A DNA stretch of 64,000 nucleotides from Ilyonectria destructans (Eukaryota; Ascomycota; Sordariomycetes; Hypocreales; Nectriaceae). Shown here piece after piece: positions 30,837 to 41,102 of the stretch. The stretch covers positions 310,001-374,000 of the forward strand of contig JAHEWK010000003.1 of NCBI GenBank assembly GCA_020740775.1. The letters run 5' to 3'. The translations under genes and the position numbers were made by a program. Every line of letters starts with the position of its first letter. Position 1 is the first letter of the stretch. The notes under the pieces are model-generated. The model was not told where the DNA came from. It ran no database searches and saw only the letters and a list, made by a program, of their open reading frames with translations.

Positions 30837-32359
30837 TCAGACCACCCCCAGACGAAGCAACCGAGTACCAAATTCAATAAAGAAATAGTCCGCATAAACT
30901 AAACCGTGGTCTCGAATTTTGACAAAGTTATTGTCATTATTTGACACTGTTGCATTCTTGAGAATTGCTTCGAATGTTCTCTCCGCTGGGGAGGCATTTA
31001 CTCCGATGAGCTTCCCATTTAATCCATTGCTCAGTGTGGCCTTTTCTGTCGATAATGAGTAGGCAATGATGTCTCTCATAATACAAGTAGCAGCATCCAG
31101 AAACCTGGAACTGGCCACGTGTTTCCCTTGACCTGATAGAGCCTGTGCAAGAATGAGCATCCCATTTGCAGCGGCGGTTCCAGCTGATGTGTCTCGAAGT
31201 GGTGATCCTTCATTCTCAATAGGGGCGTCGAAGTCCCAAACTGGTACATAACGACCTACTTTCCCACTGGTTCCATTCCCGACTTCGACTTCGACACAAG
31301 ATGGAGCTTCTTCGAGCCGCAATAAGAAGTATTCTGCCAAGCCGCAAGCAATGTCGAGAAATTGAGTGTCACCTGTCCATGTATAGGCCTGTGAATATCC
31401 AATTATAGCCCATGCTTGGCCACGGGACCAAGTCGACGCAGTTTTATAGCCCTGGACAGTTCGTCGCTCCTTAATTTCTCCTGTAATAGGCGAAAAGTTA
31501 ACGACATGGCTAGAGCTATAGAGCATGCCGTTGAACCCCTTTCGGTGTCTTGATGGTTCCGGTCTCAGGTGCGTCGTTGCTAGTGTCTTTGCATGAATAA
31601 TAGCAGCGTTCGCCAGATAACCCAAACCACTATGGGCAGCAGCGTAAAAGAGTAGCTCAAGATTGCACAATGAATCGATTATGACGATAAAGTTGTCCTC
31701 CTTTCCCTTTATGTGAGATGCGTTTCTTTGCCACACAATCTCGTCCCAAGACCGAATGGCTCCAACTTTTGCATTGAATCGAGTGTAGAGACTCTGAGCT
31801 GCAGTGATTATGGTGTCCAGAGCCGCTTGATCGTGGAAGAGCTCCCACCGTGGCCGCATATGGGGGAGAATGATGAAGCCCAGATCGTGGGTATTGGTTA
31901 AATGGGCTTGGGTATGGATCGGATCTGACCATATTCGGCCAAGTGTGGCGAGTTGTTCTCTCACAGTTGCAAGATTTTTGCCGCCATCTGTGCTTGTCCA
32001 GAGACTGTTGGGAAATTTGATAGCCCTTTCAAGAAGGGAGTAAATACTACCTGGAAAGAATCCACAAGTCCAGAAATCAATGCTCGTTGATTCATACCGC
32101 CCGTAATCACCCTCCTGAGGCACCACGTGTGGGTATTTGATCGGGGGAGACTGCGTACGAATTAACGATTGATATGTTAGAACTCATAGTGAAGGCTCAC
32201 ATTATTTACGAGGCTGTCAGTTGCCGTTCGTATAATTTTCGCAGTTACATTTTCCGAATACAGTTCTGGCGAGACATTGGCTTGTATCCTCTGCCAGGTG
32301 CGCTCTAGCGTATTATGAGAAGCGTCGTTGAGCGATGGACAAATGTCAATACTGCCCAT
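30837..32359 (-). CDS. GH88 unsaturated glucuronyl hydrolase, probably intracellular
   Basis: Exons 32359-32201 and 32150-30837 encode 490 aa. The (alpha/alpha)6-barrel signatures of glycoside hydrolase family 88 are clear: FWTCGFFPGSIYSLLERA, NTHDLGF with D142, IIDSLCNLELLFY with D212 (the two catalytic aspartates of this family), TWSRGQAWAIIGY, and DTSAGTAAANGM. These enzymes hydrate the delta-4,5 double bond of unsaturated uronyl groups left by polysaccharide lyases, releasing the sugar as a keto-uronate. No signal peptide is visible, so it should work in the cytosol on imported disaccharides. It is divergent, 362 bp away, from the DUF2264 gene. Relatives in GH105 act on rhamnogalacturonan products, so that activity is the main alternative. 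Confidence 0.9.
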
Positions 32360-32721
32360 TCTGACTGAAAGGCGCCGCTTGCGACTTTGGAAGGCAAGCT
32401 GTTGAATCTTCAGCAGAGATCATTAATTCGAAATGCCCAATTGACATATCCACTGCCTTATGTAGATCTGTAGGGAGCATCCCGCTTTCAACCGTCCGGG
32501 TTGTTGGCTCAAAGGTACACGCCTATCATGGCGATCAGGGACCCCCACATCTGCTCGGGGCCTCGGGATTAATGCCGGTCTAATCCTCGGCCGCTCGATC
32601 GCCCGACTCCAGCATGCGAGGTGTCAAAAATTGTTGCGACAGTGACGAGAATCCGTCTTGACATACGGCCAGTGAATTGAGCTTCTAAAAGTTTTGCACG
32701 ATCCCGCATACTCAATTGATA
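32360..32721. promoter_or_regulatory. divergent promoter, GH88 and DUF2264
   Basis: 362 bp shared upstream region. It contains CGGCCG at 32588-32593, an inverted CGG pair without a spacer. The same hexamer occurs in the GH2/MFS divergent promoter at 40454-40459. Both are candidates for the Zn2Cys6 protein encoded at 34958-37929. Confidence 0.35.
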
Positions 32722-34948
32722 ATGCCGTCGCTTAGTGGCTTCTCAGATAATTCTCTTAGGACGCGCGCAGACGTTGTGCAGGCTGTTGTGGCCTTGCTGA
32801 AGCCCCTCACCCAATACTTCTCCCCAGCCCATGCCCGCATCCGCATTCCTCGCGCGGTCGGCACACAGTTCGATGAGACGGCAGCCCAACTGGAAGGGTT
32901 TGCCCGTCCTCTTTGGGCTATTGGCGCCCTCTTGATGGGTGGCGAGCCTGCCTGGGACCTCATCGATCAGTGGGTTGAGGGGTTCGAGGCTGGCGTCGAC
33001 CCAGAGCATCCTGAGTATTGGGGCGCCATCAAGGACATGGATCAACGCATGGTTGAGACCGAGATGATTTCCTTTGCCCTCCTGGCTGCCCCAAAACACC
33101 TACTCTGGGACCGTTTCAGCCCTAAAACGCAAAGTAATATGATCCACTGGCTCCTCGGGCTTCACGGGAAGGCGATGCCGCCGGCCAACTGGCTGTGGTT
33201 CCGCGTCTTTGCAAACCTTGCCCTTCGCCGAGTCTGTGGCGTCGATACCCCCGAGGTCAGAGAATCCATGCGAGTTGATCTGGAGGTCCTAGACTCCATG
33301 TACATCTGCGACGGATGGTCCGGGGATGGTGTTTGGAGAAGCCCTGAGATGGACGAGGAAGAATATCGCGTCTATCTCGAAACAGGGCGTGCTAATGCAA
33401 TCCAGAGGTCCAGAAATGTGTGCTACTACTCTGGGAGCTTCGCTATCCAGTTCAGCCAGCTTTTATATGTTCGGTTTGCCGACGATTTGGATTTAAAAAG
33501 AACGGAAAAATATCGTCAGCAAGCTAGGGATTTTGGACAAGGATTTTCAAGGTTCTTTGACACGGATGGTTAGTCATGTCTTCCTACATACCAATATCCC
33601 GAACCCTAACACATCCCATTTATTAGGAGCCGCCATCCCATTTGGACGGTCCCTCACGTATCGGTTTGCCTGTGGGGGTTTTTTCGCCGCCCTAGCCCTG
33701 GCAAATGTGTCGGACATGCCAAACCCTCTGGAAACCCCTGGTGCCATCAAAGGTTATTTGTTGCGCCATCTCAGATGGTGGGCCAGACATTCAGAAGACA
33801 TCTTTGATCCGGATGGCACTCTCAACCTGGGCTGGATTTATCCGTAAGCCGCCATTCATTTTGCGATGAGCCTCACTGACACATTGATGACAAGAAACAT
33901 GTACTTGACCGAGGACTACAACTCTCCCCAGTCCGTATATTGGGCTTTGAAATCACTAATTGTCGTTGCTCTTGGTGAAAACGACGCCTTTTGGGCCGAG
34001 CCTGAGCGGCCTGGTTCCGGCAGCGGAGTTGCGATTCTTCAAGCTCCTCGTCAAATTCTCTGTAATCATCCTGACGGCAACCACCACTTCCTCCTCTCTA
34101 CCTCACAATTTGTCACGGTTCCATTCAAAGGGGTCATCTCAAAGTACTCCAAATTTGCCTACTCATCTTCATTCGCATTTTCCGTTCCAACAGGCCATTT
34201 GTCGCTCGGACAACTTGCTCCCGATTCCACATTGGCACTAAGCAGAGACGGAACCGACACTTGGGCTGTCAAGTATAGAAGTGGAGAGGCTAAATTCTCT
34301 CAATCGCTCATTCGTGGTAGTGTGAGCGAGCAGGTCATAACTGCGAGCGTCTCATGGTATCCGTGGCCAGATCGCAGCGTCATTGTCAATACAACACTTG
34401 TTCCACCCACTAACAGATGGCCAGATTGGCATGTCAGAATCCACCGCCTTCGAGCATTAAGAAAAATAGGAAGAGTTCTTACTGCAGAGGGAGGATTTGC
34501 TGTTAATGGCCGTCGTCGCTCTGATACCCTCTCTCTTCCGGTTCTTAGAATGACAGTTCCGGAAAAGGACGCCGAAGTTGGCTTGGCTGAGGGAGTAATC
34601 CAAACTACTTCATCAGTGCTCATAATGAGCAGTTCAGGGATGTCAGGTGTCAGTACAGAGTTATTGTCTCCAAGCATAGGCACGACCTCGGTTACCAGTT
34701 TCAAACCTGAGCCAAATACCAACCTAATGGCCTGCCGCACTCTAATACCACTTATCGAACAAAATATACTTGGTTTGGAGGAAGGCGAAGAGGTTCTTCT
34801 GGTTACAAAGGTATTCGCCGTATCTAAGGAAGCGAACGGTGGTTGGGAAAAAGCAGGTAAATCTGCCCAAGAGCGATGGCTGGATCAGCCACAGCTTCAT
34901 GGCTTGACAGGTTCAAGCAACGGTGATTTTATCCATTTAAACTCCTAA
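32722..34948 (+). CDS. DUF2264 family protein, putative uronide hydrolase
   Basis: Exons 32722-33568, 33627-33843 and 33895-34948 give 705 aa. The amino half matches DUF2264: [75 protein letters not shown], and [13 protein letters not shown], a helical (alpha/alpha)6-type domain. The carboxy half is beta-rich. From memory, part of this family is classed in CAZy as GH154 with beta-glucuronidase activity; that link is unverified here. No signal peptide. The start ATG at 32722 is the first AUG in frame. Placed between GH88 and GH2 genes and convergent, 9 bp apart, with the regulator gene, it is probably a third cytosolic uronide hydrolase. Confidence 0.85.
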
Positions 34949-34957
34949 ATCAATACT

Positions 34958-37929
34958 TTAAATTTGATCCCAGTATATAGGAGGGCAGCCGTCACCCGTC
35001 AAACCACTCGAAGCTTGCCCCTCTGTCGGAATACTCCAGCTGTGACTCTGATCCAGAGAGGCCGATGTCGTCTCACTAGGACGGGAAGTAAACATCATAT
35101 CGTCAAAACTGATAACACGATCCATCTCCATAAATCTTTGATCCATCAGTATCTGAGATATCGCGGCTAGTTCGTCTCCCCCTGTGCTAGTTAAAGGCTG
35201 AATCCATTCTCTAGCGTCGTTTGCTCCATCCATGGTAGGCTGGGGTCTGTTGGGAAGCAAAGAAGCCGGAGACTTCCCTCCATCAGTTTCAACATCTGGA
35301 TCATTCTGGCCATTAATCCGGGGGACTCTATTCGAAAATTCGTGACTATGTTCTTGTTCAAGATCCTGGCGTGGCGGGATGCGATCTGAGTCCAAATATG
35401 TCTCCTCAGTACATCCAGATATGTCGATCTGGAAGTTGGGGTTACGTTGGCAATGTTCATGAAGCTTTTGAAGTCGGACGGCAAAATGGCCAAAAAGCGA
35501 TTCTCGTTGCGTGCTAGAATCGTTGGTCCACCGTCTCGACATTTCTTTCAGATTCTCCACCAGCACCCAAAATTCGGTGGCCAGAAGTGTCCCATAGAAG
35601 CGCGAGTGAACTGTGATACGCTTTGTCAATAACATCTCTAAGGACGCATCTGGAATTTGGGGCTCACTTAAAAGCACCCTGGCGCTGACAAATGCCGCAA
35701 GAGCTAGTTGAGGAGATACAAGACTATCCTTTGGGGAACGGTCGAGATATTTTTGGGTGATATTTGCTGTCTCGACTGCCGCACCCCGGCATGTCTCGGC
35801 ACTGCATAATGTCGGGAGTTTGAGAGCCACCAACTCTGGACCGGGGTAGGCTATTCTCTGATGAAGGAGGATCATGGAGGTGTTATGTGTTGCATGGGCC
35901 GCGGTCATGTTAGGGTCCATTACGCCAGGCATTGTCTCGCGAGAAATGCCAGAGTCTTGCCATTGCTGTGGGAGGAACATTTTCCAGCTTTGAAGAGTAA
36001 GCGGGGATTAACCATGGAGCAGACATGTGTATGTGTCTTACTGTACTAATCGTAAATCGAGTTCCTTGAACCGTGTGAGCCAACTTGAGACCTCTTTTCT
36101 ATTACTAAAGTCGACACGTTGTTGCAAAAAGTAGCTGTTGATGCGACTCAATGACTCAAGGGACTCGATGTTGTATGCAAGGGCGCCAACGTTCGTCATG
36201 TCCGGAGACTGGGGTTGTGCATGTGGCGCAGAGCTCCCTGCAGCTGGTGTTTCGGTATCATTGATTTCGGCATTGGTCGAATGGGTTGGACTAGGGTAGT
36301 GGGCAGGGATAAAAGTGATGGAGTTTCCCATTTTGGCTGCAGATTGATCCCATATTCCGAAATACGGAGTTGGTGCCGGCGTACATTTGTACCAAAGACC
36401 ACCACATACCGGAAGCCTTCGACAGACATCTGCAGCTGTGAGACTAGTATTCCAACTGCAAGCGATCAGCTTTCTAGGTGACACCATGGCCGATTTAGCA
36501 TTAATGTGACATACCCAGTGGTAATTGAACAAAACCTATACGACGTCAATATAATCATCGGACAAAAAGGAAGATGAGACATACCTGTCCAGCATAAAAA
36601 CATTCCAAAAGACTCGTCTTCTTTCTTCTTCCTCAACCCAGCTCTTGGGGGTAGGAAGGAATGGAAGAGGTTGCAAAAGCGCACCCCTCTTTTGACGACC
36701 CTCTGACTCAACGCTTAATTGAAGGTATTCAACCGACCTGGAGAGAGATGCAATGATGGGCCACGCCTTGCGGGAGTTGCCATTGCTGATCTTGAGGGAT
36801 GTCAGAATACTCTCGTTTGCTAACCATTGAAGAGATTGCGGCGACCATGCTTACGTCTGTGAACGCTAGAATGACGAGAGATTGTAGATTCTCAACAGAA
36901 AGTTCATCCATCGCGGTTAAGATGACAAGTTTTCTTGACTTCTTCTGTTGTGAAGCTACTTCTGCCGCAGACAGCAGGTGTCCATGCCGTGTTGTGAAAT
37001 GCAAAGCGGCAACCGTCATAGCATGAATGATGACAGAAAGATGCTTCAGCCCCCCAGGTTTCTGAAGCTTTACCCTGAAGTCAGCCTCGTGTACAATCGC
37101 AATCCATGGCTGGATGCGATGGAAGTAGGAGTCTAGCAATGCTGGCAATAGACTCTGGGGAGGTAAATGCTCGAGAGAATCTTGAATGTCGTCCAGGGCA
37201 ATATTAAAACCCTGAGGGTAATTTGAAATAGTTTCAGGACTTGTGCCATTGGATCTCCTTCGCTTGCTTGGGCGTGAATGACCAGGGCCACCCCCTTCCG
37301 GATCTTCCTGGGGATGGCATGCTGACGGAGGTGGCCTAGGTTGATGTGAGAATACCGAACTGAGCTTGCGTATCTCTTGGGCCAGAGTAGATAGAGCTTC
37401 CACGACCGGCGCGGACCCGAGGCTGTCTTCATTTTGAGGAGATGCTTGAAGGGGCCGTTTATGTTGGGTAGGATCGGGAATGGATGGACCCTGGTCATCT
37501 TGATTTATGAGGATCCGTTCCACAACCTCTGTTGGGCATGTCAATACCCGTCCTCAGTCGATTGACACACGCCGAGCAAGAAGTTAGACCATATAACATG
37601 CATGAACTCACCTAGTCGTCTGTTTAGGCTTTCTACAGCGCCACTCTTCAGCCCCGGCTTATTTCGCTTCAGTTCATAGACGCAAAGAGTATCTAGGTGC
37701 GTCAGAACAGTCGACACACTCAATTTTTGGATTCCCTACCTAGTCGTTCACAATTCGAACAAACAGGCTTTCCTCTCGAGCACTTGAGCTTCCGCTTCCG
37801 GCAGCTCTCGCATGATGGGAGGCAGGTGTCGGAGGCGGCTTCGTCTTCAAGCTGCTGTCCGTCCCTTTGATCGTCCCTCAAATCCGTGTCGTCTTGAGTG
37901 TCACTACTCTGGGGGCAGCTGTCCGCCAT
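34958..37929 (-). CDS. Zn2Cys6 transcription factor of the uronide locus
   Basis: Seven exons: 37929-37740, 37692-37612, 37528-36855, 36790-36585, 36535-36515, 36455-36042 and 35987-34958, 871 aa. The zinc cluster C40-x2-C43-x6-C50-x6-C57-x2-C60-x6-C67 is split by an intron between its fifth and sixth cysteines. A linker helix with SLNRRL follows. After a basic SKRRRSNG patch comes the fungal-specific factor domain ([20 protein letters not shown], then [17 protein letters not shown]). One exon is only 21 nt. The start ATG (37929) was chosen over an in-frame one at 38103 whose extension lacks features. Sitting inside the GH88-DUF2264-GH2-MFS set, it is the natural pathway regulator; inducer unknown. 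Confidence 0.9.
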
Positions 37930-38386
37930 CGCGTCCAACAATTCGTGACAGACTTGAATCCTGATTGAACATGAGAGATGCACAGCACTACACTGTACGT
38001 AAATCATTCCCCCGCAGACTTGGTGGGCTGATCGACCCCACAATGTCAACCAAGCTGGTCCAGAGCAAAGCGTGATGAATCGCTCCGCCAATGAGTTATG
38101 CATGTATGTATTAGAGCCAGGCTTTTTTGAGATAAGCCCGTTCCCTAGTTCGCCCCCAAGTGGGTTCTGGGTTCGTGTTTTCGAATGCCACCTTGCAGGG
38201 ATGAAGGCCTCCGTGACTCGCGCGCCGCCGCCGTCGGAATTCGCGACATATGCCGCACGAGCAATCCTCCGGCCAGCCGAGCATTGACTGACTGCGCCTC
38301 CAGTTGACGAATTTCCTGTTTAGCCGACTAACTATTATATCCTTACATACATTGAGACTGGTTCGAAAGTCGTGCCCCCTGTGTGT
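37930..38386. other. intergenic between regulator and GH2 gene
   Basis: 457 bp upstream of the regulator, downstream of the GH2 gene. No gene recognised. One GTGGGG (as CCCCAC) lies near 38036. Small frames overlapping the GH2 3' end are shadows. Confidence 0.5.
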
Positions 38387-40243
38387 TCAGAGACCAATCG
38401 CACCGTTGGTAATCTTCACAGCCCCTGTGGGCTCCGCATCCCTTCTCTCAGTCCAACGCTTCTTCAAAACATGGGCCGCGCTTTTGGGCTTCCGGTCCCT
38501 TGTGAATACGCCTTTCTTGTTTCCATCGACGCGGAAAATAAAGGTGCTGGGGCAATGGAAGTCTGCAAAATTCCACACGTGCTCTCCAACGAGGCTCTCT
38601 ACCCGGTCAAAGACCCGGTGAGACATGTCCAAAAGATCCCTTTGGTATTCCTCGCTCCACGGGACATCATAAACAGAGTGCAAGCCCACCTGGGTGTCGG
38701 CGCCATACTCGGACATGATGATCGGTTTCTCGTACTTGGCTTCCCAACTGCGTAGATCTGCCTCCAAACCCCGCTCCGCAGATTGGAGGTCGCCAGTGTT
38801 TAGATACCACCCATAGTATCGGTTCAGGCAAAGGACATCAAAAAGATCAGATATGAGGTCTTTCTCTGGCGGTGCCTGTGCCTCATTGGCAAAACACACT
38901 GGACGTGTCGGGTCAAGCTCACGAGTTAGAGTCACCAAAGGCTCCATGTACTCTCGAACGCCGGCTTCAGCTGACGACGGTTCATTCGCGATGGCCCACA
39001 TCACCACTGACGGATGATTTTTGTCTCGCGCTATGAGCTCACGAATTGCTTGCGCATGTGCTTCTCGAGTTTTGTCATTTATTGTCTTGGGAGAAAACGT
39101 CGGCGTATGTTTCCAACCCAAGAGCCCAGCAACTATAGCCAGGTTGAGACCGACAGCTGCTGTCTCGTCGATAACCACGATACCATGACGGTCTGCGTAG
39201 TCAAGAACCTCTTCCGCGTAGGGGTAGTGGGAGGTCCTGAACGAGTTGGCTCCCATCCAATCCATCAATTGGAAGTCATGAATCATAAAGGCAGGGTCGT
39301 GTCCTTTGCCTCGGATGGGACTGTCTTCGTGCTTCCCAAATCCCGTAAAGTAAAACGGTTTGTGGTTTATCAAGAATTGATTCTTGTGTACTCTGACAGA
39401 CCGAATTCCAACAGCAACCTGATACGTGTCAAGTATCGCACTTTCGTTTTCTTCTCCGACGATGTTTATGCGAAGTTGGTAAAGATATGAAGCGCCTGGC
39501 TGCCAAAGATGAACCGAATCGATGGACATCTGGTTCTTTTGGCCCTGTACTTGCGTAACAGTGTGTCCATCCTCATCTTCTAGAAACACCTTGCATCTGC
39601 GTGAGTCGATTGGTCGATTTGTGGTGATTTCAAAGGTTATAACACCTGTGTGACAATCCTTAGTAACGTCTGTGGTTATGGTGACGTTGTCGATAAAATT
39701 CTGCGGTACGCTGTACAGCGACACGGAGCGAGCCAAGCCTGCATAGTTGAAAAAGTCGTGTTGGTAGTGTTGCTTCCGTTGGCCATTGTCGAGCGTTTCG
39801 ACCCTTCCTGGTGGAATGGTTTCCCAAGTGAGCACGTTCTCAACTGCTACGGTCAAGCGGAAGCTCTGTCCAGCAGCAACGAGGCCAGTGATGTCAGCCT
39901 CGAAGGGTGTGTATCCGCCGATGTGTTCGGTGACAAAATCGTCATCAATGTAGACCCGACCCCGGTGGGTGACGGCATCAAAGCGAAGGAAGTATCGCTC
40001 CTTGGACCATCCTCGAGGCACAGTCACACGCCTTTGGTAGTACACCCACCCGACGTGGTCTCGAATGGCCTGATCAACAAAGATATCGTTATAGCTGGCA
40101 GGAACCGGTACTTGCCGGGTTGGCGGGATGGTGCGCTTCCATGCTTGTTCAGCTTCGATGTCAGCCGAGGCAGTTAATGCAAAGTTCCACACTCCGTCTA
40201 GCGAGAAGATATCGCGAGTGGAGTTTGCTTGGGGCTTCAGCAT
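38387..40243 (-). CDS. GH2 beta-glucuronidase, probably cytosolic
   Basis: Intronless gene of 618 aa from the ATG at 40243 (MLKPQANSTRDIFSLDG, aligning with the start of E. coli GUS). The in-frame ATG at 40309 would add 22 hydrophobic residues. Domains run in GH2 order: sugar-binding jelly roll (GWVYYQRRVTVPRG, RFDAVTHRGRVY, GGYTPFEADI), Ig-like linker and TIM barrel. The acid/base is E421 (WAIANEP) and the nucleophile E512 (IMSEYGAD). The N575-x-K577 pair (DGNKKG) is the carboxylate-recognition motif that separates glucuronidases from galactosidases. It releases D-glucuronate from beta-glucuronides. Divergent from the sugar transporter at 41103. Family, residues and likely activity are well supported; secretion with the longer start is the main doubt. 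Confidence 0.94.
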   Translation of the reverse strand: MLKPQANSTRDIFSLDGVWNFALTASADIEAEQAWKRTIPPTRQVPVPASYNDIFVDQAIRDHVGWVYYQRRVTVPRGWSKERYFLRFDAVTHRGRVYIDDDFVTEHIGGYTPFEADITGLVAAGQSFRLTVAVENVLTWETIPPGRVETLDNGQRKQHYQHDFFNYAGLARSVSLYSVPQNFIDNVTITTDVTKDCHTGVITFEITTNRPIDSRRCKVFLEDEDGHTVTQVQGQKNQMSIDSVHLWQPGASYLYQLRINIVGEENESAILDTYQVAVGIRSVRVHKNQFLINHKPFYFTGFGKHEDSPIRGKGHDPAFMIHDFQLMDWMGANSFRTSHYPYAEEVLDYADRHGIVVIDETAAVGLNLAIVAGLLGWKHTPTFSPKTINDKTREAHAQAIRELIARDKNHPSVVMWAIANEPSSAEAGVREYMEPLVTLTRELDPTRPVCFANEAQAPPEKDLISDLFDVLCLNRYYGWYLNTGDLQSAERGLEADLRSWEAKYEKPIIMSEYGADTQVGLHSVYDVPWSEEYQRDLLDMSHRVFDRVESLVGEHVWNFADFHCPSTFIFRVDGNKKGVFTRDRKPKSAAHVLKKRWTERRDAEPTGAVKITNGAIGL

Positions 40244-41102
40244 GTTTGGATAATGCGTGCAGATGATCCAAACAAGACAAAATGAAAGAGTAGGACGGGT
40301 TAAAAACAAAGTACCATTCGATAGTTGAAAAGAATTAAGCCAAAGGACCGGGAAAGTTTATCGTCAGTGTGTCATCACTTTAGATATAGCCATTATGTGA
40401 CAGTCCTGAGGTTTCTGCATTAAACCCTCTCCTTGCCAATTCGGCATAGATCTCGGCCGGGCATAGGTGTAAGCTGCCATCGGTAACGAGTACCCGGATC
40501 TGAGGAACAACTTGACAAGTCCATTCTCCCTATTTTAGAACCTGCTGGTGGGGAAGAGAAAGGTGGGTATCCGCAAGGCTTCGGGGCATGTCCCGCCCGA
40601 CACTTTCTCCAGCGAGACCCTGGTTGTGTGGGCCACAACTTGACTCGTACGGGCCAAATCTCGTCCGGGCTTTTTCCCGAAACCCGTTGTCAGTTGTCAC
40701 ACGGGACTCGATGTCCGGTTCCCCCGCTCCTCTAACATGCAACTTCTCCACGTACTCCCCGCTGCATCCCACAGTTCGGGTCAAAATACATGGGGTATGG
40801 GGTCAACTGACTCTTCATCCTTGGACAGGGCCGTAGTGGCGCTATTTTGCGGAGAAGCGCCTGTCGGTTTAGACAACATCTAACTAACTTTGTGGGTATT
40901 TTTCGGTAAAACGACTTGCTCGTTTTCCTGGGCTGTCGTGTCTCCGTCATGAAGATCCATGTGTGACCAGGCATCTCCAAGTATAAAGATTTCGTCATTT
41001 CTGGAAACCTGGAGTCTGGCATGACCCATCTGCAACTCATTCGTCTACCCAAACAAAGTGCATAGCACAGAAACAATCCAGTTTTCCTGTTCGATTTGAG
41101 GC
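40244..41102. promoter_or_regulatory. divergent promoter, GH2 and MFS transporter
   Basis: 859 bp shared upstream region. CGGCCG at 40454-40459 matches the one in the GH88/DUF2264 promoter, and a lone GTGGGG lies at 40548-40553. TATAAA at 40982-40987 is about 120 bp upstream of the transporter ATG. Frames at 40530-41127 on the minus strand look non-coding. Confidence 0.45.
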
